A stretch of DNA of 64,000 nucleotides. It comes from Rhodococcus spelaei. GTDB lineage: Bacteria > Actinomycetota > Actinomycetes > Mycobacteriales > Mycobacteriaceae. The position numbers were made by a program, and so were the translations under genes. The stretch is taken from positions 295,529-359,528 of the forward strand of contig NZ_VIGH01000004.1 in NCBI RefSeq assembly GCF_006704125.1, written 5' to 3'. This document shows positions 17,808 through 25,989 of the stretch, one piece after another (the first letter of the stretch is position 1; every line of letters starts with the position of its first letter). The notes beneath the pieces are model-generated. The model was not told the origin of the DNA. It did not search any database and was given only the letters and a program-made list of their open reading frames with translations.

Positions 17808-17973
17808 TGCACTTCCTTGTCTGTAATGCCGACGGTCCCGCCGGCGTCGGGTCCGACTGGTCCCCCCAGTCAGCTTTCGTTGCCGCGGCGAAAGACCAAC
17901 TGCCGCAGCGACATCGGCATTCTACCGGCTCCGGCCGACAAATGTGAACGCTTGGTAAAGGCGCTCCGCGCCC

Positions 17974-18013
17974 GTGCGCGCCGTTCACCCCAGCTGGGGT
18001 GAACGGCGCGCAC
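17974..18013. repeat. 40-bp perfect palindrome
   Basis: The two halves 17974-17993 and 17994-18013 are exact reverse complements with no spacer. It lies between the 28-residue ORF and the first protease gene, immediately before another hairpin. It may act as a bidirectional terminator or a cruciform site. Confidence 0.8.
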
Positions 18014-18028
18014 AGTGCGCGAAGCGCA

Positions 18029-18067
18029 AGAGGGGCACCGAGCGCGTGATGCACTCGATGCCCCTCT
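18029..18067 (-). terminator. hairpin after the first protease gene
   Basis: A 9-bp stem (18029-18037 with 18059-18067), extendable on both sides, lies 18 bp beyond the stop of the protease gene at 18085. It carries T residues on the plus side, so it could also stop plus-strand reading. Confidence 0.6.
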
Positions 18068-18084
18068 TTTGCGCCGGGCGCAAC

Positions 18085-19389
18085 CTAGCTGGTGCGGACC
18101 TTCAGGCCCGGGTTGTCGCCGATGATGGCGTTGATCGGCGTCGCGAACAGCTGCGGCGAATCGCCCATCAGCGTCGTCACGACCGAGGCGACCTCGCAGT
18201 ACTTCATGTCGCCCACGTTCGAGGCGCTGGAGATGCCGAGGGCGCGGTCGCCGGTGACGACGGTGCCGCCGCTGTCGCCCTCGAGGGCGCAGATGTTGGC
18301 GGAGAAGCCGTTTCGCAGGGTCCGCTGCCCGACCTTCACCGTCTGGTCCACCGCGTTGATGGTGCCGCAGCTGAATCCGGTGGTCAGGCCCGACTTGCAG
18401 ACCGGCGCGCCGACGACCGGGTCGGCGGTGCCGGTGATCGCCAGGGGCGCCTGACGGGGCACGCGCACCAGGTTGTTCTGGAAGCGCGGCGCCGCGTCGT
18501 TGTCGATGCGGATCACCGAGAAGTCGTGACCGTCGAGGTTGGTGCGGGCGAAGGTGCCGAATCGCGGACCGAAGACGCCGTCGGCCGGCATCTGGAATGC
18601 AATGGATGCGGCCGAGGTGCCCGCGGCGCCGCGATTCGGATCGCAGTGTCCCGCAGAGATGTTCACGGTCGCGCCGCTGGCGTCGGTGCCGTTGAAGCCG
18701 AGCGAGCAGCGGAACGCGCCGTCCTTGTTCTCGGCGGCGTAGGAGTCGCCGCCGAGCAGGGCGTCGGCCGGGGCTCCGCCGTTGTTCACGGCGGCCGGGG
18801 CCACCGAGCCCAGCGCGGGGGACAGGGCCAGCACGACGCCGTCGAGGAAGTCGGGCAGCTGCAGGCCGCCGATTTCCGCGGTGTTCGTCACCCGCAGCAC
18901 CAGGTTGTTGTTCACGGTGTCGACGACCGCGCCGCCGACCAGCCCGGCGAGCGGTGCGGGCAGCTTGGCGATCCAGCTGTTGGCCTTGGCGAGCTGGTCC
19001 TGCAGGGCCTTCTCGCTGTGCGGCAGGTCCTTGACGGTGTAGCCGGCGGCCTCCGCGGCCTTCCGGGCGGCGTCGGCGTCCTTGCCGTCGGTGAGCCCGA
19101 TCAGCGGCTTGCCCGACGGGTCCAGCCACGCGCCCGCGAAGTTGTCCGGGAACTTGGCGCGCAGTTCGTTCGCGAACCCGACCAGCTTCTGGCCGGACTC
19201 GGCCTTCGCCAGGTACTGCTCGGGGCTCAGGCCGAGGTCACGCTGGATGGCCGTCACGAGGTCGGCGGGCAGCGGGGCGGCAGGCGCCGGGGTGACGGGA
19301 TCCGCGTGCGCCAGGGCGGCGGAAGGCGCGATCAGGAGGAGGGCAGCCGTGCCGATCATCGCGGCACGGCGTGCGCGGACGCTTCGCAT
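18085..19389 (-). CDS. secreted alpha-lytic-type serine protease (S1) with prodomain, copy 1
   Basis: The protein has 434 residues from ATG 19389, preceded by GAAAGG. A signal peptide (ALAHADP region near residue 30) is followed by a prodomain of about 170 residues (LPADLVTAIQRDLGLSPEQY) like those that fold alpha-lytic and streptogrisin proteases. The catalytic triad is visible in order: His in ISAGHCDP, Asp in LDGHDFSVIRID and Ser in EGDSGGTVV. Cysteine pairs flank the His and Ser regions. It is exported and self-processed in this family. A paralogue with the same layout lies directly upstream on the same strand. Confidence 0.87.
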   Translation of the reverse strand: MRSVRARRAAMIGTAALLLIAPSAALAHADPVTPAPAAPLPADLVTAIQRDLGLSPEQYLAKAESGQKLVGFANELRAKFPDNFAGAWLDPSGKPLIGLTDGKDADAARKAAEAAGYTVKDLPHSEKALQDQLAKANSWIAKLPAPLAGLVGGAVVDTVNNNLVLRVTNTAEIGGLQLPDFLDGVVLALSPALGSVAPAAVNNGGAPADALLGGDSYAAENKDGAFRCSLGFNGTDASGATVNISAGHCDPNRGAAGTSAASIAFQMPADGVFGPRFGTFARTNLDGHDFSVIRIDNDAAPRFQNNLVRVPRQAPLAITGTADPVVGAPVCKSGLTTGFSCGTINAVDQTVKVGQRTLRNGFSANICALEGDSGGTVVTGDRALGISSASNVGDMKYCEVASVVTTLMGDSPQLFATPINAIIGDNPGLKVRTS

Positions 19390-19567
19390 GGGGACCTTTC
19401 GGTGTCGGCATGCAGGTCGAGGGCATGCGGGCATGACACAGCCGGCTGTGGCCGAGTCGATACCACCTTATGGGGTTGACCGGCGCTTGCATACCGAGAA
19501 AGGGAAATCGTGGCGAACTCGAAAAACGCCGGGAACGGGCAAACCGACCATTGGTGCCGAAAGCGGC

Positions 19568-19600
19568 GACGGCCGCACCGAAAGTGTCGGTGCGGCCGTC
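19568..19600 (-). terminator. hairpin after the second protease gene
   Basis: A 14-bp perfect stem (19568-19581 with 19587-19600) and a 5-nt loop lie 22 bp beyond the stop of the protease gene at 19622. There is no T-run. Confidence 0.65.
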
Positions 19601-19621
19601 GGAAGCAGGATCTCCGAGGAG

Positions 19622-20965
19622 TCAGGCAGGTGCGCTCGCGGTGCGGACCCGCAGGTCCTTGCCGAGCTTCGCGTTCGCACGGTCCAGGATCTTCTCGATC
19701 GGGATGCCGATGCTCGCGGTCCCGCCGTCCGGAGCGAGCACCAGGTTCGCCTCCATGCAGCTCGGGGCGCCGCCGGAATTGGAGCCGCTGGTGACGCCGA
19801 GGGCACGGGTGCCGGTCAGGATCGCGCCGCCGCTGTCGCCGCTGAGCGTGCAGGTGGATCCGGCGAAGCCGCGAACCAGGCGGGTGGAGCCGTCCTCCAT
19901 GTGCAGCGGGGCGTCCACGCTCTCGGCGATGACCAGCCCGCAGGTGAACGTCGAGGTCTGGCCGGACTTGCAGATCGGCGCCCCGACCACCGGCCGGGCG
20001 GTCCCGGTGACGGTGACGGTGGTGCCGTTCGCGCCGCGCACCGACGGGGTGTCGAGGCCGGCGGCCACGCCCGCGTTGTTCAGCTTGATCAGCGAGTAGT
20101 CCAGGCCGTCGGCGTCGACCCCCATCGCGGAGTTGGTGAAGGCGCCGATCTGGGTGCTGCGGCTGACGTCGTTGTAGTCGGGCAGGTACACCGGTGAGCC
20201 GGCGCCGACGGCGGGGTGCTCCTGGCTCGGGTCGCAGTGCCCGGCGCTGATGTTGTAGGACTCGCCGTTGCCCGCGACGCTGTTGAACCCGAACGAGCAC
20301 ACGCCGATCTGCTCCGGCGTGGTGTCGTGGGAGAGCGGCTGCGCGGTGGTGATGTAGGTGTCGCCGCCCTGCGGCCCCTGATGCACCGGGCCCGGGCCGC
20401 CCGGCGTCAGCACGACCTTCAGCTGTGCGAGCAACGTCGGCAGGTTCAGCGCCCGGCCGAGCGGGCTGTTGACCACGTCGATGACGATCTGGTTGTCCAG
20501 CACGTCGATCGAGGTCGAGTTGATTTGCGAGGACACGTCTTTCGGGAGTCCGGTGATCCAGCTGTTCAGCTGGGCCAGCGAGCTCTCCAGGGTGTTCGCA
20601 GAGACCGCCGCCATCTTGGTGGCGTAGCCGTCCTTGGTGACCTGCTGCGCGGCCTCGGTGGTGGTCACCGCGACCACCGGGACGCCATCGGTGCCCAGCC
20701 ACGATCCGGCGTAGCTGTCCGGCCGGTCGGTGCGCAGGCCGTCGGCGTAGGTCCCGAGGCGCTGCGCGAGTTCGGCGCGCTCGAGATACTGCTGCGGCGT
20801 CAGCTTGAGATCGCGGGAGATGGCCTCGACCAGGTCCGCAGGCAACTGCTGTGCCTGCTTCTCGGTCGAGAGGAGTTCATGCGGTGCGGCCTGTGCGATG
20901 GCGGTGACCGGGAGAAGCGTGGCAGAGGCCAGGATGGCGGCGCGCAGCGCCAGCGGCAGACGCAT
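19622..20965 (-). CDS. secreted alpha-lytic-type serine protease (S1) with prodomain, copy 2
   Basis: The protein has 447 residues with an AAGGG site before ATG 20965. It has a signal peptide (AIAQAAP near residue 27), a prodomain (LPADLVEAISRDLKLTPQQY) and a protease domain with His in ISAGHCDP, Asp in DADGLDYSLIKL and Ser in SGDSGGAIL. It parallels copy 1 throughout but has diverged widely, so the duplication is old. A hairpin and over 200 bp separate the two genes, so each probably has its own promoter. Targets are unknown; nutritional proteolysis or envelope-protein processing are both possible. Confidence 0.87.
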   Translation of the reverse strand: MRLPLALRAAILASATLLPVTAIAQAAPHELLSTEKQAQQLPADLVEAISRDLKLTPQQYLERAELAQRLGTYADGLRTDRPDSYAGSWLGTDGVPVVAVTTTEAAQQVTKDGYATKMAAVSANTLESSLAQLNSWITGLPKDVSSQINSTSIDVLDNQIVIDVVNSPLGRALNLPTLLAQLKVVLTPGGPGPVHQGPQGGDTYITTAQPLSHDTTPEQIGVCSFGFNSVAGNGESYNISAGHCDPSQEHPAVGAGSPVYLPDYNDVSRSTQIGAFTNSAMGVDADGLDYSLIKLNNAGVAAGLDTPSVRGANGTTVTVTGTARPVVGAPICKSGQTSTFTCGLVIAESVDAPLHMEDGSTRLVRGFAGSTCTLSGDSGGAILTGTRALGVTSGSNSGGAPSCMEANLVLAPDGGTASIGIPIEKILDRANAKLGKDLRVRTASAPA

Positions 20966-21077
20966 GAAGACCCTTCGTTGCGAGCGGACGGTTGTCAGCG
21001 CTCCACCTTAGGGCAAGGCGCGCGTGTCCGGCCGTAATCGCAGATCAATCAGGGTGCGACGCCGCACCGTTCGTCGA

Positions 21078-22814
21078 TCAGGGCGCCGGCTGCTCGGCGG
21101 GCTCCGTCGTCGTTGTCGTCGTCGTGGTGGTCGTCGTGGTGGTGGTCGTCGTCGTCGATGCGGTCGTCGTCGTCGGCTCGGTCGTCGTGACGGGCGGCGG
21201 GGGCGGCACCACGATCGACGTGACCACCACCGGCGGCAGCGACGCGGTGGTGGTCGGCGCGACGGTGGTGCGGGCCGGTGTCGTGACGTCGGACGGGGGG
21301 ATCGGAACCGCCGCGACCGTAGTTGTCGTCGGGGCGGGCGCGGCAGTGGTGGTGACGGCGACGGTCGTGGTGGCGGGGACGACGTGCGGGACCGGTGTGC
21401 CGGAGGTGTTGTCGCGGAGCAGGACCACGCCCGCGACGATCGCGCCGAGCAGCAGCGCGCCCGCGGCGCCGGCCGCGATCACGAGCGTGCGCCGGCGGCC
21501 CGGGTCGGGGGTGTCGGCCGCGGGGCCCGGAAGCACCTGAGCGACTGGCAGGCCCGGCCCGGCCTCGGTGAACGCGGTCGGCGGCGCCGGGGCGGGCAGC
21601 ACCGGCAGGGAATCGGTGTCGGCTTCGCCGACCGATGACGCGGTGGCTTCGCCGACCGATGACGCGGTGGCTTGGCCCGACGGTGACGCGGCGGCTGCCG
21701 CGATGGGGGTGGTGGCCGCGGCGGCCAGCGCCGCACCGGTCGTGGCCGACCCGACGACCGCCGCGCTCCCGCCGGCGGCCAGGATCGCGGCGCCCAGCGC
21801 GGCGACGTGCGGCGGCGCGGTGACCGTCGCGATCCCGAGGGTCGCGGCGGCCAGCTCGGCCACCAGTGGCATCGCGGCGCCGCCGCCCGCCAGAAGTACC
21901 GTCCGAACGACGGCGGGGTCGAGTTCGTGGGCGCCGATCGTCTCGGCGACCAGGGACAGGCCGCCCTCGACCGGCCCGCGGAGCATCTCGTCCAGCTCCG
22001 CGCGCGTCAGCCGGACCGGCGTGTCCACTCCGGCAAGCGCCACCGCGACCGTCGCTTCCTCGGCGCTGCCGAGCTGCTCCTTGGCCAGCCGGCACCGGTC
22101 CCGCAGCGTCACCAGTTCCGCCTGCGTCGTCGGATTCGCCAGATCTATCGGACCCAGGTCGGTCGCGACGGACCCGAGCACGTGCTCGACGACGGTCCGG
22201 TCGAAGCTGTCCCCACCGAACAGGGTGGAGAAGGTGGACGGGCGGAGCAGGCCGTACGAGGCGGGGGAGGCGGTGCGCACCAACGACACGTCGAGTCCCG
22301 CGGAGCCCAGGTCGAACACCGCGACGACGCCGTCGCCGAGCGGGCCGTGCGCGGTCTCGAGCCAGGCGACCGCGGCGACCGCGTCCGACACCAGCGTCAC
22401 CCCGCTGAGCCCGACGTGGTCGAGCGCGCCTCGCATCGCGTCGACGGTCGCCTCGTCCCAGGGCGCCGGGTGGGACGCGACGACGGTGGGGTCGGGCAGT
22501 CCGGGGAACTCCTCGTCGGCGAGGGTCACCAGGGCGCTCATCGCGGTCGCGGCGAGATCCTCTGCCCGGTACGAGGTTCCGTCCGGCCGGGGCACACCGG
22601 CCGGGTCGCCGACCTTCGCGACGAAGCCCGCGACCACGCCGTCGGTACCGGGTTCGAGCCCGAGGACGACCTCGTCGGTCCCGTCCGCCAGCTCGCTGAG
22701 TCGGAGGGTCGAGCGCCGTGTCACGGTCGGAGCGTCGGTGAGGGGCGTGCCCGCATCGCAGCGGACGGCGGTCGAATTGAGGTTGCCGACGCCTAGCCCC
22801 AGCCCCGCGGCCAT
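21078..22814 (-). CDS. membrane-anchored Hsp70-like ATPase with poly-Thr extracytoplasmic tail
   Basis: The protein has 578 residues from ATG 22814 (AAGGGG site 8 nt upstream). The first 360 residues are a divergent actin/Hsp70 nucleotide-binding domain: GLGLGVGN (phosphate 1 loop), VVAVFDLGSAGLDVSLV (phosphate 2) and TVLLAGGGAAMPLV (adenosine site). The phosphate-1 loop lacks the canonical DLGTTNS. No peptide-binding domain follows. Instead there is an Ala-rich linker, one transmembrane helix (VIAAGAAGALLLGAIVAGVV, about 445) and a Thr/Pro/Val tail ending in a run of about 18 threonines. The tail should face outside. Threonine-rich tails in Mycobacteriales are often O-mannosylated (inference). 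A second, different Hsp70-like protein lies beside iniB. Confidence 0.75.
   Translation of the reverse strand: MAAGLGLGVGNLNSTAVRCDAGTPLTDAPTVTRRSTLRLSELADGTDEVVLGLEPGTDGVVAGFVAKVGDPAGVPRPDGTSYRAEDLAATAMSALVTLADEEFPGLPDPTVVASHPAPWDEATVDAMRGALDHVGLSGVTLVSDAVAAVAWLETAHGPLGDGVVAVFDLGSAGLDVSLVRTASPASYGLLRPSTFSTLFGGDSFDRTVVEHVLGSVATDLGPIDLANPTTQAELVTLRDRCRLAKEQLGSAEEATVAVALAGVDTPVRLTRAELDEMLRGPVEGGLSLVAETIGAHELDPAVVRTVLLAGGGAAMPLVAELAAATLGIATVTAPPHVAALGAAILAAGGSAAVVGSATTGAALAAAATTPIAAAAASPSGQATASSVGEATASSVGEADTDSLPVLPAPAPPTAFTEAGPGLPVAQVLPGPAADTPDPGRRRTLVIAAGAAGALLLGAIVAGVVLLRDNTSGTPVPHVVPATTTVAVTTTAAPAPTTTTVAAVPIPPSDVTTPARTTVAPTTTASLPPVVVTSIVVPPPPPVTTTEPTTTTASTTTTTTTTTTTTTTTTTEPAEQPAP
21105..21164 (+). 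repeat. gtc/gtg trinucleotide tract encoding the threonine run
   Basis: About twenty consecutive gtc, gtt or gtg triplets on the plus strand correspond to the poly-Thr end of the Hsp70-like protein on the minus strand. Triplet slippage would change the tail length without shifting the frame. Confidence 0.8.
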
Positions 22815-22994
22815 CCATGTCCCCTTCAGTAATGCGAAGTATGTCCGGCCACAGTATCGGCAGAGCCTTCCCGGACCGCGGACCAGCGTCGCCTGCGCCG
22901 CAGGCCGGGTTGTCCTACGCTCGATCGGAGAGTGTTCGCCCACGAGGGAATCCGCGGCCGCACCGACTCCCGACCGCAGACGAGCGGAGTGCTG

Positions 22995-24035
22995 ATGAGC
23001 GGAGTGCAGATGAGCAGTCCCGTCCCACAGCCCGTCCTCGAGCCGCTCAGCGCGGCTGCGCTCTTCCTGGTGGTGGTCGCGGGGCCGGGGGACGAGGACG
23101 CCGCGCACGTTCGCGCGGTGGCCTCCGATGTGGGATCGCTGGTGCGTGCGGTCGGCTTCCGTGAACTCGGCGGCTCGCTCCACTGCGTGGTCGGCATCGG
23201 CTCGGACTTCTGGGACCGCGTCGGTCCCGCGGAGCGGCCCGCTTCACTACACCCGTTCGTCCCGTTGCGGGGCGGGGTGCACAGCGCCCCGGCCACCCCG
23301 GGCGACGTGCTCTTCCACATCAAGGCCGCGCGCGCCGACCTGTGCTTCGAGTTGGGACGGCAGATCGTCACCGCGCTCGGCGACGCCGCCACGGTCGTCG
23401 ACGAGGTCAGCGGATTCCGCTACTTCGACGCCCGCGACCTGCTCGGCTTCGTCGACGGGACGGAGAATCCCACCGGACCCGACGCCGGATCCGCGGCCCT
23501 CGTCGGCGCGGAGGACCCCGCGTTCGCCGGCGGCAGCTACGTGATCGTGCAGAAGTACCTGCACGACATGGCCGGGTGGGCCGCGCTGAGCACCGAGGAG
23601 CAGGAGCGGGTCATCGGCCGCACCAAGCTCGAGAACGTCGAACTCGACGAGGACCGCCAGCCGTCGAACTCGCACGTCGCGCTCAACACCCTCGTCGACG
23701 ACGACGGTACCGAGCGGGAGATCCTGCGCGACAACATGCCGTTCGGGAGCCTGGCCGCGGGCGAATTCGGTACGTACTTCATCGGATACGCGAAGGACCC
23801 GGCGGTCACGGAGGAGATGCTCCGGCACATGTTCCTCGGTGACCCGCCCGGCAACTACGACCGGATCCTCGACTTCTCCACCGCGGCCACCGGCACCCTC
23901 TTCTTCGTGCCGAGTCGTGACGTCCTCGAATCGCTTGCCGCAGCAAGCGAACCCGAATCACCGGAAGATCCCGCCGACGAACCCCGGTACGACCTGTCCC
24001 TGAACATCGGTGAACTCAAGGGAGTTGCGCAATGA
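22995..24035 (+). CDS. dypB: dye-decolorizing peroxidase DypB with encapsulin-targeting tail
   Basis: The protein has 346 residues from ATG 22995; ATG 23010, with an equal GGAG site, is the alternative. It has the DyP signature GFVDGTENP (distal Asp at about 153), the proximal haem His in PSNSHVAL (about 227) and the Arg in FGTYFIGYAK. The sequence follows Rhodococcus jostii DypB closely. The last residues (DLSLNIGELKGVAQ) match the short C-terminal peptide that directs DypB into encapsulin shells. The encapsulin gene starts within its stop codon. DypB oxidises Mn(II), dyes and lignin-related aromatics with H2O2. Confidence 0.95.
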   Translation: MSGVQMSSPVPQPVLEPLSAAALFLVVVAGPGDEDAAHVRAVASDVGSLVRAVGFRELGGSLHCVVGIGSDFWDRVGPAERPASLHPFVPLRGGVHSAPATPGDVLFHIKAARADLCFELGRQIVTALGDAATVVDEVSGFRYFDARDLLGFVDGTENPTGPDAGSAALVGAEDPAFAGGSYVIVQKYLHDMAGWAALSTEEQERVIGRTKLENVELDEDRQPSNSHVALNTLVDDDGTEREILRDNMPFGSLAAGEFGTYFIGYAKDPAVTEEMLRHMFLGDPPGNYDRILDFSTAATGTLFFVPSRDVLESLAAASEPESPEDPADEPRYDLSLNIGELKGVAQ

Positions 24036-24835
24036 CCGATTCGAAGAACCTGCACCGGCAACTGGCGCCGGTGACCGAGGCCGCCTGGCAGCAGATCGGC
24101 GAGGAGGCGGCGCGCACGTTCAAACGGCACGTCGCGGGCAGGCGGGTGGTGGACGTCGCGGGACCCTTCGGCTACTCGTACTCCGCGCACAACCTCGGCC
24201 GGGTGCGGCCGATCAGCTTCGTGGACAGCAGGATTCGCGCTCAGCTGCGCGAGGTGCACCCGCTGGTGGAGCTGCGGTACCCGTTCACGCTCAGTCGCGC
24301 CGAGGTGGACGACGTGGACCGCGGCTCGCTCGACTCCGACTGGCAGCCGGTCAAGGACGCGGCCAAGGCGATCGCGTTCGCCGAGGACCGGGCGGTGTTC
24401 GCGGGTTTCGAGGAAGCGGGCATCCGCGGTCTCGGACCGTCCAGCAGCAACCCGACCCTGGAACTGCCCGCGGACCCGCTGGCGGTGCCCGACGCAGTGG
24501 TCTCCGCGCTGTCGGCGCTGCGACTGGCCGGCGTCGAGGGCCCGTACTCGGTAGTGCTGGACGCCGACGCCTACACCGCCGTCAGCGAGACCCGCGACGA
24601 GGGCCATCCGGTGTTCCACCACCTCAAGGACCTGGTGGACGACATCATCTGGGCACCCGCGGTTCGCGGCGGGTACGTGCTGTCGACCCGCGGCGGGGAC
24701 AACCAGCTCACGCTCGGCACGGACCTGTCGATCGGCTACGACAGTCACACCGCGACCGACGTGACGCTGTACCTCGAGGAGACGCTGACATTCTCGTCGT
24801 TGACGGCGGAGGCGGCGGTAGTGTTGGCGCGGTGA
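24032..24835 (+). CDS. encapsulin shell protein (linocin M18 family)
   Basis: The protein has 267 residues, translationally coupled to dypB by a 4-bp ATGA overlap. MTDSKNLHRQLAPVTEAAW at the N-terminus, VDVAGPFGYSYSAHNLGR, and the C-terminal TDLSIGYDSHTATDVTLY match family-1 encapsulins with the HK97 capsid fold. It would assemble a roughly 24-nm icosahedral compartment loaded with DypB through the cargo peptide at the DypB C-terminus. Length is typical. The GTG of the next gene overlaps its stop, so all three genes are co-translated. Confidence 0.95.
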   Translation: MTDSKNLHRQLAPVTEAAWQQIGEEAARTFKRHVAGRRVVDVAGPFGYSYSAHNLGRVRPISFVDSRIRAQLREVHPLVELRYPFTLSRAEVDDVDRGSLDSDWQPVKDAAKAIAFAEDRAVFAGFEEAGIRGLGPSSSNPTLELPADPLAVPDAVVSALSALRLAGVEGPYSVVLDADAYTAVSETRDEGHPVFHHLKDLVDDIIWAPAVRGGYVLSTRGGDNQLTLGTDLSIGYDSHTATDVTLYLEETLTFSSLTAEAAVVLAR

Positions 24836-25338
24836 CCTACAGCTACCGCGACGCCAACTTCCTGCAGAAGATGATGCGGGCCTCGGGCAGCATCGCACCG
24901 ATCTCCTGGCTGTACGCCAGGACGCTGCACCGGATCGACCCCCCGGTGTTCCGGATGACGAAGGGCCGCAGGACTTTCACCGGCATCCTGACTGGTCTGC
25001 CGATGGTGATGCTCACCACGACGGGAGCCCGCAGCGGGCAGCCGCGGACAGTTCCGCTGGTCGCCGTGCCGGACGCGGGCAGGCTGTTCGTCGTCGCGTC
25101 GAACTACGGCCAGGAGGGCAATCCGGCCTGGTACCACAACCTGGTCAAGCATCCGGACGCGACGCTCACCATCAACGGCGGGGCGCCTCGGGCGGTGCGA
25201 GCCTACGAGGCCGAGGGCGCCGAGCGGGAGAGGCTGTGGGCGCTCGACCTCGAGGTGTACCCGGGCCGAGCCAGCTACCAGCAGCGCGCCACGGGCAGGC
25301 GGATCCCCGTGATGGTGCTCGAGTCCGTCGGCGACTGA
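24832..25338 (+). CDS. F420/deazaflavin-dependent nitroreductase-family protein (Ddn-like)
   Basis: The protein has 168 residues, beginning at GTG 24832 in a GTGA overlap with the encapsulin stop. The motif MLTTTGARSGQPRTVPLVAV and the later SNYGQEGNPAWYHNLVKHPD are hallmarks of the split-barrel Ddn family, which reduces quinones or nitro compounds with F420H2. No encapsulin-type cargo tail is seen at its C-terminus (MVLESVGD), so it is probably cytosolic even though it is co-expressed with the shell. It may supply redox protection or recycle quinone products of DypB (inference). Confidence 0.85.
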   Translation: MTYSYRDANFLQKMMRASGSIAPISWLYARTLHRIDPPVFRMTKGRRTFTGILTGLPMVMLTTTGARSGQPRTVPLVAVPDAGRLFVVASNYGQEGNPAWYHNLVKHPDATLTINGGAPRAVRAYEAEGAERERLWALDLEVYPGRASYQQRATGRRIPVMVLESVGD

Positions 25339-25349
25339 GGTCGGGTTCC

Positions 25350-25916
25350 CTACTTCGGGTTGACGCTGACCACCTTGCAGACGAACTCCTCGAACTTCTC
25401 GAGCCAGTCGGCGACGAAGGCCGCGGTGTTCTGGTCGGTGATCTCGCCGTCCTCGTTGATCAGGCCCTCGGTGAACTGGATGTACGCCTCCGGCTGCGCC
25501 AGTTCGGGGGAGTTCACGAACGACAGGATGCTCCGCAGGTGCTGCTGGCCGACCGCGGTGCCGATCTTGCCGGGGGAGGTGCCGATGACGGCGGACGGCT
25601 TGTGCGCGAAGGAGTTCTGGCCCCACGGCCGGGAACCCCAGTCGATGGCGTTCTTCAGCGCGCCGGGAACCGAGCGGTTGTACTCGGGCGTGACGAAGAT
25701 CAGGGCGTCGACGGCGGCGATCGCCTTCTTGAACGCGAGGCCCTCGGGTGGGTAGTCGGCGTCGAAGTCGTGGTTGTAGAGCGGCAGGTTCCCGATCGGG
25801 ATCTCCCGGAGCTTCAGGTTGCCGCCGGAACTGAGTCGCAGCAACGCTTTTGCGAGCCTGCGGTTGATCGAGACCTTGGAGAGACTGCCGACGAACACAC
25901 CAACCTGGTACGACAT
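25350..25916 (-). CDS. NADPH-dependent FMN reductase (flavodoxin fold)
   Basis: The protein has 188 residues with a GGAAGGTGG site upstream of ATG 25916. The phosphate-binding loop FVGSLSKVSINRRLAKAL and VTPEYNRSVPGALKNAIDW define the FMN_red/ChrR-type family, which reduces quinones, chromate or FMN with NAD(P)H. It ends 11 bp from the convergent Ddn-like gene and starts 73 bp after the LuxR-type regulator gene on the same strand. A quinone reductase role close to a peroxidase would make sense, but the substrate is not deducible. Confidence 0.85.
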   Translation of the reverse strand: MSYQVGVFVGSLSKVSINRRLAKALLRLSSGGNLKLREIPIGNLPLYNHDFDADYPPEGLAFKKAIAAVDALIFVTPEYNRSVPGALKNAIDWGSRPWGQNSFAHKPSAVIGTSPGKIGTAVGQQHLRSILSFVNSPELAQPEAYIQFTEGLINEDGEITDQNTAAFVADWLEKFEEFVCKVVSVNPK

Positions 25917-25989
25917 CTTCGGCCACCTTCCCGGATCGGGTCATCCGGATCGAGAGCTGGGATTTGCGCCTTCGGTACGGCTACTGAGG

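Noticed and set aside
21105..21164. Triplet tract considered as a mobile-element footprint
   Set aside because: It lies in frame at the end of the Hsp70-like gene and needs no other explanation.
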